Below, one piece after another: positions 25,285 through 33,122 of a DNA stretch of 35,250 nt (positions are counted from its first letter, which is position 1; each line of letters starts with the position of its first letter). The stretch comes from Gemmatimonadota bacterium (GTDB lineage Bacteria; Gemmatimonadota; Gemmatimonadetes; Gemmatimonadales; GWC2-71-9), in contig JACQVB010000161.1 in the NCBI GenBank assembly GCA_016209985.1, forward strand, positions 1-35,250, given 5' to 3'. The notes under the pieces were generated by a model, which saw only the letters and a program-made list of their open reading frames with translations, did not search any database and had not been told where the DNA came from. A program made the translations under genes and the position numbers.

Positions 25285-25887
25285 ATGAGTGATACCAGCC
25301 CCCGACTTCCGCCCGGCCAGGTCGAGACCCGCAAATGGCCGGTCCTCCACTACGGCGCGGTGCCCCGGATCGACCGGTCCCAGTGGATACTGCGCGTCTG
25401 GGGCGAGGTAGAGAATCCGCTCGAGATCGGCTGGCGCGAGCTGCAGCACTTTCCCCAAGCCAGCACTCACTGCGATATCCACTGCGTGACCCAGTGGAGC
25501 AGGTTCGACAATACGTTCGGTGGTGTGCGGGTGTCCGATCTCTTGCGGCGGGCCGTTCCGCTGGCGGCTGCGAAATACGTCCTGGTGCACGCCGCGCCTG
25601 ATTACACCACGAATCTTCCGCTGGAAGACCTCGACCGTCCCGCTAACCTCATCGCCCTGTCATGGAACGGCGAGCCGCTGACGCCCGAACACGGCGGCCC
25701 GGCTCGACTGCTGGTTCCTCATCTCTACCTCTGGAAGAGCGCCAAATGGGTGACCGGACTGCAGCTCCTGCAAGAAGACTATCCCGGCTTCTGGGAGCAG
25801 AACGGCTACCACATGTTGGGCGACCCGTGGAAGGAGCAACGCTACGGCAGGCCGGACCCGGTTCGCATGCGCCGAGGACCTCGGTGA
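25285..25887 (+). CDS. Sulfite-oxidase-like molybdopterin protein
   Basis: 200 residues, a single Moco-binding domain of the sulfite oxidase/YedY fold without dimerisation domain or heme part. The molybdenum ligand is probably C67 in DIHCVTQWS. GVRVSDLLRRA, YTTNLPLEDL and GGPARLLVPHLYLWKSAKWV are typical family segments. No Tat or Sec signal peptide is seen, so it is likely cytoplasmic, unlike MsrP/YedY. Reaction unknown; the name rests on fold family. It follows lipB by 32 bases and may be read with the same transcript. Confidence 0.88.
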   Translation: MSDTSPRLPPGQVETRKWPVLHYGAVPRIDRSQWILRVWGEVENPLEIGWRELQHFPQASTHCDIHCVTQWSRFDNTFGGVRVSDLLRRAVPLAAAKYVLVHAAPDYTTNLPLEDLDRPANLIALSWNGEPLTPEHGGPARLLVPHLYLWKSAKWVTGLQLLQEDYPGFWEQNGYHMLGDPWKEQRYGRPDPVRMRRGPR

Positions 25888-25898
25888 GCTCTCGCGTT

Positions 25899-25922
25899 CC
25901 CCTCTCCCGGGCGGGAGAGGGG
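25899..25922. terminator. GC-rich palindrome R8 in convergent gap
   Basis: CCCCTCTCCCG (25899-25909) and CGGGAGAGGGG (25912-25922) are exact complements with two bases between them. It lies between the molybdoprotein and M20 genes, which converge here, so it could terminate both. No T run follows on either strand. Palindromes of this kind (CCCTCTCCC with GGGAGAGGG) are familiar dispersed intergenic repeats in many bacterial genomes. Confidence 0.6.
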
Positions 25923-25934
25923 ACAGGGGTGAGG

Positions 25935-27296
25935 CTACTGCCCCATGAACTGGAGAAATCGTCCGAAGACGCGGATCCCTTTGTAAAACTGATCCACCGC
26001 AATCTTCTCGTTCGGCGCGTGCAGGCGGTCGTCCGGCAGGCCAACGCCGGCCAGGATGACGGGTGCCCCTTTCTGCCCCAGGGCGGGCACGACGGGAATC
26101 GAGCCGCCCGAGCGGGTGGGTACCACCCCGCGGCCCTCTACTTCCTTGAACGCGCGGTCGATCAGCTGGAAGGGCTTGGCCGTGATGTCGACGATCACCG
26201 GATCGGCGCCGTGCAGGAAACGGACCGATACGTCGGCGAATTTTGGCGCCAGCGCCTTCACCGCACGAATCAGTTGTTTCTGGACTGCTTTCTCCTTCTG
26301 ATTCGGAACCAGGCGCAGACTCACTTTTGCCGTTGCGGCGGCCGGAATCACCGTCTTCGCTCCTTCGCCGGTGAATCCTCCCATGATTCCGTGAATCTCG
26401 AACGTCGGTAGTGCCCAGGTCCGCTCGAAAATCGAGAATTTCTTCAGGCCGGTGAGCGCCTTGGCCTGCACTTCCTCGCGCAGGAATTTCCGTTCGTTGA
26501 ACGGGAGTTTCTTCCACCCCTCCCGCTCAGCCTGGCTGGGCGGCCGCACCGCGGAATAGAGTCCCGGAATATTGATCTTGCCGTCCGGCGACTTGAGCCG
26601 TGACAGGAGCTGCACCAGCGCATCGTGCGCATTGGGGGCAACACCGCCGTACAATCCCGAGTGAAGATCGGTTTTCGACGTGCGCACCGTGATCTCGGCG
26701 TAACAGAGGCCCCGCAAACCCGTTTCCACCGAAGGCCATTTAGGCGCATAATAGGCGGTGTCGGAAACCAGCACGGCATCGGCCACGGTCCGTTGCGGCT
26801 CGCGCGAGAGAAACTGAAACAGTGCCGTACTGCCGGACTCTTCCTGCCCCTCGATGAGGAAGCGGACGTTCACCGGTGGGCGCCCACCCCGGTTCACCGA
26901 CTCGAACGCCTTGATCGCCGCGAAGACCTGGCCCTTGTCGTCGGTCGCCCCGCGCGCGTACAGGTTGCCGTCCCGCACCACCGGCTCGAACGGCGGCGAG
27001 ACCCACTCGTTCAACGGGTCAGGCGGCTGCACATCGTAGTGGCCGTAGATCAGCACGGTCGGCTTTCCCGGCACCTCGGGGCCCTCGGCCCATACAATGG
27101 GGTGGGTCTCGCTCGCCAGCAGCTCGACTTTGGGACAGCCCAGGTGTTTGAGCTGGTCTCGCACCCACTCCGCGGCGCGGCGGCAATCTCCCGCGTGCGT
27201 GGGGTCGGTGGAGACGCTGGGAATGCGGAGGAATGCCTTGAGCTCGTCCAGGAAGCGCGAGCCCTCAGTGAGGACGAACGTATCGAGGTTGGACAT
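25935..27296 (-). CDS. M20-family dipeptidase
   Basis: 453 residues. A zinc peptidase with co-catalytic metal site: H86 and D88 in GHYDVQPPD, bridging D119 in RGATDDKG, catalytic E152 and metal ligand E153 in EGQEESGS. DLHSGLYGG is the lid-domain histidine segment. The length and motifs place it with cytoplasmic dipeptidases of the CPG2/carnosine-dipeptidase type. No signal peptide. It follows the ammonium-channel gene on the same strand after repeat R7. It would split peptides taken up by the ABC and POT importers. Confidence 0.93.
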   Translation of the reverse strand: MSNLDTFVLTEGSRFLDELKAFLRIPSVSTDPTHAGDCRRAAEWVRDQLKHLGCPKVELLASETHPIVWAEGPEVPGKPTVLIYGHYDVQPPDPLNEWVSPPFEPVVRDGNLYARGATDDKGQVFAAIKAFESVNRGGRPPVNVRFLIEGQEESGSTALFQFLSREPQRTVADAVLVSDTAYYAPKWPSVETGLRGLCYAEITVRTSKTDLHSGLYGGVAPNAHDALVQLLSRLKSPDGKINIPGLYSAVRPPSQAEREGWKKLPFNERKFLREEVQAKALTGLKKFSIFERTWALPTFEIHGIMGGFTGEGAKTVIPAAATAKVSLRLVPNQKEKAVQKQLIRAVKALAPKFADVSVRFLHGADPVIVDITAKPFQLIDRAFKEVEGRGVVPTRSGGSIPVVPALGQKGAPVILAGVGLPDDRLHAPNEKIAVDQFYKGIRVFGRFLQFMGQ

Positions 27297-27307
27297 GCCC
27301 CAAATAT

Positions 27308-27365
27308 AGGGAAGAGGGAGGAGGGAAGAGGGAAGCTCCTTACTCTTCCCTCTTCCCTCTTCCCT
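27308..27365. repeat. Inverted heptad repeat R7 between amtB and the M20 gene
   Basis: The left arm is four 7-mers of AGGGAAG (27308-27335, one with a G change) and the right arm is three exact CTTCCCT copies (27345-27365). The 9-base loop is CTCCTTACT. 20 of 21 positions pair in the stem. It sits between two genes read in the same direction, 3' of the ammonium channel and just before the M20 start. Confidence 0.8.
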
Positions 27366-27368
27366 GCT

Positions 27369-28691
27369 TCAGGCGCTAGCTGGGAGCGGCTCTTTGCTGG
27401 GTTCGGGGTCGTGCGCGAGTATCACGCTGTCGCCCAGCGCCAGACCGGATCCGGCCAGGCTTCCGAGCTCTCCACCGAAGTACGCTTCCTCCCCGTGCTC
27501 CGACAGGTCGAGACCGGTGAGCTCATCGTGCACGGTCGCCCGCGCGCCCAGGGTCGCCTGCACCAACGACAGGAGGCCGAAGGTGCCCAGACCGGCGAAC
27601 GCCGCAGCGACGCAGACGGCAAGCGCCTGCACGCCGAGCTGGCTCCAGTTGCCGGCGAGGACACCATCGGCCCCTGCCGGATTCCATACCTTCGCTGCAA
27701 ACACGCCTGTGAGCAGCGCGCCGCTGACGCCGGCCAGGCCGTGGCAGGAAAAGACGTCCAGCGAATCGTCCAGCGCGGTCCGCGAGCGGAGTTGCATGGC
27801 CGTGTAGCTGATGACCGCGCAGATCGCCCCGATGGCAATCGCCGCCACCGGGCCCACGAATCCGGCCGCGGGTGTGATGCCTACCAGGCCGACCACCGCC
27901 CCGGTCGCCGCCCCCACCGCCGTCACTTTCCCCGTTCTCCGCACATCCATCAACGCCCACGCGACCAGCGCGGTGGCGGCCGCCGTATTGGTGTTGGTGA
28001 ACGCGAGCGCGGCGAGACCGTTGGCGGCGAGAGCTGATCCGGCATTGAACCCAAACCACCCGAACCAGAGCAGCCCCGCCCCGAGTATGACCAACGGCAC
28101 ATTGTGCGGCACCAGCGCGGAGCGCCGATAATCGTTCCGGGCGCCAAGCATCCGAGCCGCCACCAGGGCCGAAACGCCGGCGCTGATATGCACCACGGTT
28201 CCGCCCGCGAAGTCGAGGGCGCCACGCGTTGCGAGCCAGCCACCCTGGCCCCAGACCCAACGGGCGAGCGGATCGTAGATCAACGTGGCCCAGAGCACGA
28301 TGAACGCCGCGTAGGCGCGGAAGCGCATCCGCTCGACAATGGCGCCGGAGATGAGCGCCGGCGTGATGATGGCGAACATGCCCTGGAACATCACGTGCGC
28401 CTGCTGGGGGATGGTGGAGCCGTAGGCCGGATGCGGCTCGAGCCCAATCCCTTTCAGGCCCGCCCACGCCAGGCCCCCGATCCAGGAGGAACCGGGCGCG
28501 AAGGCCAGCGAGTAGCCCGCCAGCACCCATTGCACGCCGACCAGGCCCAGCGCCACCACACTCATCATCATGGTGTTGAGCGCGCTCTTGGGACGCACCA
28601 GCCCCCCGTAGAAGAATGCCAGCCCTACGGTCATGAGCAGCACCAGGGCGCTGGACATGAGGACCCAGGCGGTATCGCCGGCCGAAATCAC
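27369..28691 (-). CDS. amtB: Ammonium channel
   Basis: 440 residues, about eleven membrane helices. AmtB features: FFYGGLVRPKSALNTMMMS, QGMFAIITPALISGAIVER (outer gate aromatic), DFAGGTVVHISAG with the binding aspartate and first pore histidine, and the second histidine in SCHGLAG (usually VHG(V/I)GG). It begins directly, without the signal-like first helix of E. coli AmtB. Start ATG 28691 overlaps the PII stop by 4 bases, the classic glnK-amtB pair. The C-terminal cytoplasmic tail (DELTGLDLSEHGEEAY) is the canonical PII-docking region. Confidence 0.96.
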   Translation of the reverse strand: MISAGDTAWVLMSSALVLLMTVGLAFFYGGLVRPKSALNTMMMSVVALGLVGVQWVLAGYSLAFAPGSSWIGGLAWAGLKGIGLEPHPAYGSTIPQQAHVMFQGMFAIITPALISGAIVERMRFRAYAAFIVLWATLIYDPLARWVWGQGGWLATRGALDFAGGTVVHISAGVSALVAARMLGARNDYRRSALVPHNVPLVILGAGLLWFGWFGFNAGSALAANGLAALAFTNTNTAAATALVAWALMDVRRTGKVTAVGAATGAVVGLVGITPAAGFVGPVAAIAIGAICAVISYTAMQLRSRTALDDSLDVFSCHGLAGVSGALLTGVFAAKVWNPAGADGVLAGNWSQLGVQALAVCVAAAFAGLGTFGLLSLVQATLGARATVHDELTGLDLSEHGEEAYFGGELGSLAGSGLALGDSVILAHDPEPSKEPLPASA

Positions 28692-29095
28692 ATGACCCCC
28701 ACTTCCGCCGCGGCGACTTCGATCGCGGCCCGCTGCACCTCGTCGGCGTTGATCGCGGTCAACGCGGCATTGTCCTCCTCGCCGGTCCGGATCCGGATCA
28801 CCCGCTCCAGCGGCTGCACGAAGATCTTGCCGTCACCGACTTCGCCGGTGCGCGCCGAAGACAGAATCGCGTCGATGGTGGGCTGGACGAAGGGTTCGGA
28901 CACCGCCATCTCGATCTTCACCTTGTCGCGGAACTCCATGACGACGGTGGTGCCGCGGTACTGGCCCAGGATTTCCCGCTCGCCCCCGTGTCCCGAGACG
29001 CGCGAGAGCGTGATGCCGGTAACGCCGGCGCGAAACAACGCGGCCTTTACTTCGGGCAGCCGCTCCAGGCGGAGGATGGTGGTGATGAGCTTCAT
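28688..29095 (-). CDS. PII-family nitrogen regulatory protein with altered T-loop
   Basis: 135 residues from ATG 29095. It aligns without gaps to E. coli PII numbering. The ATP site is kept: TGEVGDGKIFV (83-93) with K90, plus R101, R103 and K58. The T-loop is changed: R38 is Gly, Q39 is Glu and uridylylation site Tyr51 is Val (YRGTTVV), although Tyr46 is present. Beyond residue 112 there is a 23-residue helical extension absent in GlnB/GlnK. It should bind nucleotides but not be uridylylated at 51, and 2-oxoglutarate sensing through Q39 is likely altered. Frame is open to 29143; AGGAGG nine bases before 29095 decides the start. It is a close functional counterpart of GlnK by its amtB neighbour. 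Confidence 0.9.
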   Translation of the reverse strand: MKLITTILRLERLPEVKAALFRAGVTGITLSRVSGHGGEREILGQYRGTTVVMEFRDKVKIEMAVSEPFVQPTIDAILSSARTGEVGDGKIFVQPLERVIRIRTGEEDNAALTAINADEVQRAAIEVAAAEVGVM

Positions 29096-29104
29096 CGGTT
29101 GGCA

Positions 29105-29110
29105 CCTCCT
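29105..29110 (-). promoter_or_regulatory. Ribosome-binding site for the PII gene
   Basis: AGGAGG on the minus strand, nine bases before ATG 29095, selecting this start over the longer open frame. Confidence 0.7.
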
Positions 29111-29125
29111 GGGTGTCGTTCGATT

Positions 29126-29142
29126 TGTGCATTTTACGCACA
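29126..29142. promoter_or_regulatory. Dyad in the PII-amtB leader
   Basis: TGTGC and GCACA (29126-29130, 29138-29142) flank 7 bases, and a second dyad GCAC-ATC-GTGC lies at 29150-29160 overlapping the -12 region of the sigma-54-like promoter. The 17-base span resembles that of NtrC sites, but the half-site order differs and it lies downstream of the promoter, so a repressor site or RNA hairpin is more likely. Confidence 0.35.
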
Positions 29143-29157
29143 TCAGCTAGCACATCG

Positions 29158-29173
29158 TGCATGTTCTAGGCCA
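29158..29173 (-). promoter_or_regulatory. Sigma-54-like promoter of PII-amtB
   Basis: On the minus strand the sequence TGGCCTAGAACATGCA has GG and GC exactly 10 bases apart, as in the -24/-12 consensus TGGCAC-N5-TTGC(A). TGGC and TGCA match; the AC and the first T of TTGC do not. Transcription would start near 29147, about 50 bases before the PII start. This fits nitrogen control of glnK-amtB in many bacteria. Confidence 0.5.
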
Positions 29174-29302
29174 AAATCGACGCTAATGATGGTTATTTCC
29201 GGCATTTCGTGCAAGACAGCGCGAACACACCGATTTCGGGTAATTTTCGCGTCGCCATCTCGACGGCCGTGGCTTCCCCGCCCCACTTAGATTTCTGCGC
29301 CC

Positions 29303-30547
29303 ATGCCGGAATGCCCCGCCGCCCCACTTCACCCCGTTCCACCCCGGTCGGCCCGGTCCCGGTTTGGAGTCCTTTTCCTCACCGTCTTCATCGATCTGGC
29401 GGGCTTCGGGCTGATCCTGCCCATCCTGCCCTACTATGCCCAGCGTCTCGGCGCGGGCGGCGTGGGGTTCGGGGCGCTCGTGGGCATCTACTCGGCCATG
29501 CAGTTTCTCGCGACCCAGATCCTCGGCCGGCTCTCGGACCGCGTCGGGCGCCGTCCCGTCCTGCTGGCGACGATCACGGTGAGTGCGGTGGGCTACACCA
29601 TGTTCGGGCTGGCCGGCACCTACGGGGTGCTGTTCCTGGCTCGAATGATTTCGGGCTTTTCCGGCGGGAATATTTCGGTCGCCCAGGCCTACATCGCCGA
29701 CGTGACCGCACCCTCGGAGCGCTCCAGAGGCATGGGGTTCATCGGTGCGGCGTTCGGCCTGGGCTTCATCGTCGGCCCCGCGCTGGGCGGTCTTGCCGGC
29801 CACTATGGCGGCCCTTCGGCGCCCGCCTGGGTCGCGGTGACGCTCTGCATCGCCAACCTGATTTCGGCCTACTTCATCCTGCCCGAATCGCTTCCGGTGT
29901 CCGGCCGCTCCCACCGCCCGCTCCTCGATCTCGGTCACCTGCGGCGGGCAGTCATGCAACCGCACCTGCGCAGCCTGATGGTGTTCTTCGGGGTGATGCC
30001 GCTCGCCTTCGCAGGATACACCGTGGCGCTCCCCTTGTACGCCGGCAGAACCTTCGGATGGCGGGAGCGCGAGTTGGGATGGTTTTTTACCATCGTCGGC
30101 TTCATCGCCGCCCTGGTCCAGGGCTATCTCTTCGGGCGCATCGTGAAGCGGGTGGGCGATCGCACGCTAGTCATCCTGGGTGCGCTGGGGATGGCGGTCT
30201 CTATTGGGGCGGTGCCGTTTCTGCAGACCACCATGGCACTCTACGCCTGGACCGTCGTGCTGGCCTTTTCGAACAGTATCGCCTCCCCCGCCGCGACCGG
30301 GCTCATCTCGCGCTTGAGTGGCGCGCAGGAGCAGGGGACGATGCTGGGTGCGGCCCAGGCCGTCTCCGCCCTCGGACGCCTCACCGGCCCGGTCGTCATC
30401 GGCCAGGTGTACGATGGCATCGGAGCACGTTCCGCGTTTTTCGCCGCGGCCGCCGTGATGGGCGCCGCCTGGGTGGCCGCGACGCGCGTGGCTCCCCTCC
30501 CGGACCTGGCGGCGCACCAGCCGACCCCATCGGCCTCCGACTCATGA
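29303..30547 (+). CDS. MFS transporter, DHA1/TetA-like drug exporter family
   Basis: 414 residues, twelve predicted membrane helices. Motif A GRLSDRVGRRPVLL (about 72-85) between helices 2 and 3 and the helix-5 antiporter-type segment GAAFGLGFIVGPALGG are typical of H+-coupled DHA1 exporters such as TetA-type proteins. FIDLAGFGLILPILPYYA in helix 1 is a TetA family feature. The N-terminal 20 residues are proline/arginine-rich and cytoplasmic. Substrate unknown. It overlaps the following tag gene by 4 bases, so the two are coupled. Confidence 0.9.
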   Translation: MPECPAAPLHPVPPRSARSRFGVLFLTVFIDLAGFGLILPILPYYAQRLGAGGVGFGALVGIYSAMQFLATQILGRLSDRVGRRPVLLATITVSAVGYTMFGLAGTYGVLFLARMISGFSGGNISVAQAYIADVTAPSERSRGMGFIGAAFGLGFIVGPALGGLAGHYGGPSAPAWVAVTLCIANLISAYFILPESLPVSGRSHRPLLDLGHLRRAVMQPHLRSLMVFFGVMPLAFAGYTVALPLYAGRTFGWRERELGWFFTIVGFIAALVQGYLFGRIVKRVGDRTLVILGALGMAVSIGAVPFLQTTMALYAWTVVLAFSNSIASPAATGLISRLSGAQEQGTMLGAAQAVSALGRLTGPVVIGQVYDGIGARSAFFAAAAVMGAAWVAATRVAPLPDLAAHQPTPSASDS

Positions 30548-31125
30548 TTCGACGCTGCTGGCCCGCAATCGACGCAGATCCGGCGATGCTCGCCTACCAC
30601 GATCGGGAATGGGGCGTGCCGGTCCACGATGACCGGAAGCTTAACGAGTTCATGGTGCTGGATGCCTTCCAGGCCGGGCTCTCCTGGGCCATCGTCTTGA
30701 AGAAACGGGAGGCGTTTCGGGACGCGTTCGACAACTTCGAGCCGGACCGGATGGCTCGCTTCACGCCGGCCCGCATCCAGCGCCTGGTCAAGAATCCGGG
30801 CATCATCCGCAACCGCCTGAAGATCGCGGCATCAGTCACCAACGCCCGTGCCTTCCTCGACATCCAGGAAGAAGTCGGCTCGTTCGACGCGTTCATCTGG
30901 CAGTTTGTGGGCGGGAGGACCAGGCACAACCGATGGAAAACGTTGCAGCAGCTCCCGGCGCGCAGCCGCGAATCCGATCGGATGAGCGAAGCGCTCTACG
31001 GGCGGGGATTCAAGTTCGTGGGTTCAACCATCTGTTACGCGTTCATGCAGGCGGCCGGAATGGTCAACGATCACCTGGTCGGCTGTTACCGGCACGCGGA
31101 GCTCGGCGGCTCGCGAGGTCGTTGA
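30544..31125 (+). CDS. tag: DNA-3-methyladenine glycosylase I
   Basis: 193 residues from ATG 30544; the frame is open far upstream but that is the MFS gene region. It removes 3-methyladenine from alkylated DNA. Family zinc ligands are present: C5, H19 (YHDREWG), H177 and C181 (NDHLVGCYRH). LDAFQAGLSWAIVLKKRE, NPGIIRNRLKIAA and FKFVGSTICYAFMQAAG are strong family segments. The last 62 bases, which encode the H177/C181 part, overlap the convergent aminopeptidase gene on the other strand. Confidence 0.95.
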   Translation: MIRRCWPAIDADPAMLAYHDREWGVPVHDDRKLNEFMVLDAFQAGLSWAIVLKKREAFRDAFDNFEPDRMARFTPARIQRLVKNPGIIRNRLKIAASVTNARAFLDIQEEVGSFDAFIWQFVGGRTRHNRWKTLQQLPARSRESDRMSEALYGRGFKFVGSTICYAFMQAAGMVNDHLVGCYRHAELGGSRGR

Positions 31126-32221
31126 ACCGCGGCACCAGCGCTTCGACGGCGCGATAGGGGTCCCGCCGCGGGTCGTTCTTTACCGCCTGGACGATGGCGC
31201 TCACGGTCCGTCGCAGGTCTCCGCCTTGCGCGGCGAGCACCCGGTCGAACAGATCCAGCCGCATGTGATATACCCGTGCGGCCACGACCGTCGCATTGTT
31301 GAGCGGCTGTCTCAGCAGCCAGTCCACCGGATACCACCGCAACGATCGGCGCAGCGCTCGGTCGATGGTCGCCCGCGCCTCTGCGAAAATCGCATCGCGC
31401 CCAGCCCCGAGGGCGGCACTGTCGGCACCCGAGCGGTAGAGGGAATCCAGCGATCCGGCCAATTGCGCGTCGAACGCGGCAATCTGCTTTTCGTCTTCCC
31501 ATGACGCCGCAGCACGATCGGCCGCCGTCGCGGAGCCGCGCCCACGGAAAAACCACTCGGCACCGCGGAAGCCCACGAACATCGCCAGACTCTCGTTGAA
31601 CGCCACCGCACCCGGCACCCACACGGTGTTGTGGGTGACTTCGTGGAGCACCGTCTCGACCAGTTGGACCGTGTCGCGGGAAAGAGCGGTGGAAAACAGG
31701 GGATCGCTGAACCAGCCCAGTGTCGAGAACGCCGCCGCCGGTCGCAGGTAGGTGTCGTGACCGGTGCGTTCCAGCCGTCGCGCCTCGCGCCGGGCGGCGT
31801 CCAGGCTGAAGTACCCGTGATAGGGCACCGCGCCCACGATGGGAAACCACCAGGTGTACTCCGTGAGCTGAAACCGCGGGCTCGCGGACAGCACCAGCAC
31901 TAGGGTGTCGCGACCCACATCGACGAAGGTCGCATAGGTGCCGCCGACCGCGAGGCCCACGGAATCAGCGGCGAAGCGTCTCGCGTCCAGGACCTGGCGG
32001 AAGCGCTCCCGGCGTCCCGGCGGCGTTTGGGGGTCGGCAATGAGCTTTTCAAGAGAACGCCGGCGCAGCAGCAGGCGAGCTTCTTCGTATCCGGCGCGCA
32101 CCACGAATCGAACGTCGGTGCTGGCGGCGTACGCGATTCCGAGCGCGAGCACCAAGACCGCCGCGGCCACCGCGAGCATTCGGCCCGCGCGCTTCGCGGC
32201 CGGCGAGCGCCTCCAGCTCAC
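31064..32221 (-). CDS. Predicted membrane-anchored aminopeptidase (COG4324-type)
   Basis: 385 residues starting at GTG 32221, overlapping the stop of the PorV-like gene by 3 bases. Residues about 13-32 (RMLAVAAAVLVLALGIAYA) are a membrane anchor or signal sequence. It has a gluzincin-like site: H193-E194-x-x-H197 (HEVTH) and E210 in FNESLAMF. WWFPIVGAVPYHGYF and the Lys/Arg-rich ALRRSLRWYPVDWL segment match a family of predicted aminopeptidases. Active site most likely faces the periplasm. The gene's 3' end overlaps tag antisense by 62 bases. Third gene of the M30/PorV/aminopeptidase group. Confidence 0.88.
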   Translation of the reverse strand: MSWRRSPAAKRAGRMLAVAAAVLVLALGIAYAASTDVRFVVRAGYEEARLLLRRRSLEKLIADPQTPPGRRERFRQVLDARRFAADSVGLAVGGTYATFVDVGRDTLVLVLSASPRFQLTEYTWWFPIVGAVPYHGYFSLDAARREARRLERTGHDTYLRPAAAFSTLGWFSDPLFSTALSRDTVQLVETVLHEVTHNTVWVPGAVAFNESLAMFVGFRGAEWFFRGRGSATAADRAAASWEDEKQIAAFDAQLAGSLDSLYRSGADSAALGAGRDAIFAEARATIDRALRRSLRWYPVDWLLRQPLNNATVVAARVYHMRLDLFDRVLAAQGGDLRRTVSAIVQAVKNDPRRDPYRAVEALVPRFNDLASRRAPRAGNSRPGDR

Positions 32222-33120
32222 AGGGTGAAGCGCACTCCGAACCGGTGGCGCGAGCCGATCAAGCCCGACGGCTCGTAGGAGTAATCGAAGATCATTCGGG
32301 TGAGCACCACGCTGCCGCCCCAGGTGACCGACGACGGCTGGTACTCCGGCCACCGCGACCCGTAGCCGAGCCGCCCCACGAGGCCCACGCCTCTGAGCAC
32401 CGTTCCGGCCTCACCACCGACCACGGCGCGCGCCTTCCGTCCCTCCGGCCATTGGACTTCGACGGCCGACAGCAGACGAAACGATTCCTGCGGGTCCACA
32501 TAGTTCATGGTGAACCCGAGCCGGGTGAGGCGCGGCAGCACCAGCGTCGACTGCGCATCGAAATTGCCGCCCACGTTCTGAATGGAAAAACCGATGGCCA
32601 TGATATCGAACACGGCGATGGCGAGCCCCAGGTCCCCGCCCCACGCCCGCTGTCGCACGCCGCCGGTGGTCGTGCCGATCCATTTGGCCGAAACACCCGC
32701 CGCCAGCAGTCCGAATCGATAGACCAGCGACCCCACGGCGAGGGCTTCATGCGGCCGGCTGGTGCCGCCGAGCGCCGGATCCATGCCCACGGAGAGATAT
32801 TGAATCCCGCCACCGAGGTCGAATTGCTGCAGACGCCACGCGGCCGCCGCGGTCACCGTGTGACCGCGCAACGGCTCCGGGCGAAACCCTCCCTCGAGGG
32901 CGATGTGCCGAATGGTGGCGAGACCGGCGGGATTCCCGAATACCGAGCCGGCGTCGCCCACCAGGGCGCCACCGGCCCCGTTCAGTCCCGCGTAGCGGAC
33001 CGATCCGGGGACCCGAAGAACCAGCGGGGCCAACCCGGGGGTCTGGGCGGCGAGCCCCGGCGCGGCGGCGAGGAGCGCGGCCGCGAGGAGCCATTCCCCG
33101 CGAAGCCGGGGGCGTGAAAT
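32218..33120 (-). CDS. PorV/UPF0164-like outer-membrane beta-barrel protein, unusual start
   Basis: The mature part begins LAPLVLRVPGSVRYAGLNGAGGALVGDAGSVFGNPAGLA-like, the pattern of PorV/PorQ and UPF0164 proteins (FxxxGxxxxGxGxAxxAxxxDxxxxxxNPAGLA), followed by alternating strands ending in RFGVRFTL, an outer-membrane C-terminal signature. The first ordinary start codon is TTG 33033, but the same frame upstream encodes RGEWLLAAALLAAAPGLAAQTPG, a clear signal peptide, with no ATG, GTG or TTG before it. I extend the gene to ATT 33120, two bases after the upstream gene's stop (33123), as a non-standard start coupled to it. The exact start is uncertain. In T9SS bacteria PorV is a shuttle for secreted proteins; no other T9SS gene is here. 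Confidence 0.65.
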   Translation of the reverse strand: MSRPRLRGEWLLAAALLAAAPGLAAQTPGLAPLVLRVPGSVRYAGLNGAGGALVGDAGSVFGNPAGLATIRHIALEGGFRPEPLRGHTVTAAAAWRLQQFDLGGGIQYLSVGMDPALGGTSRPHEALAVGSLVYRFGLLAAGVSAKWIGTTTGGVRQRAWGGDLGLAIAVFDIMAIGFSIQNVGGNFDAQSTLVLPRLTRLGFTMNYVDPQESFRLLSAVEVQWPEGRKARAVVGGEAGTVLRGVGLVGRLGYGSRWPEYQPSSVTWGGSVVLTRMIFDYSYEPSGLIGSRHRFGVRFTL

Positions 33121-33122
33121 AC

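Noticed and set aside
26625-28037. 470-codon open frame on the plus strand
   Set aside because: Antisense to the dipeptidase and ammonium channel, and it runs through repeat R7; no motif.
29126-29142. NtrC or NifA binding site
   Set aside because: The spacing is near but the half-site order does not match NtrC, TGT and ACA are 11 not 10 bases apart for NifA, and it lies downstream of the promoter.
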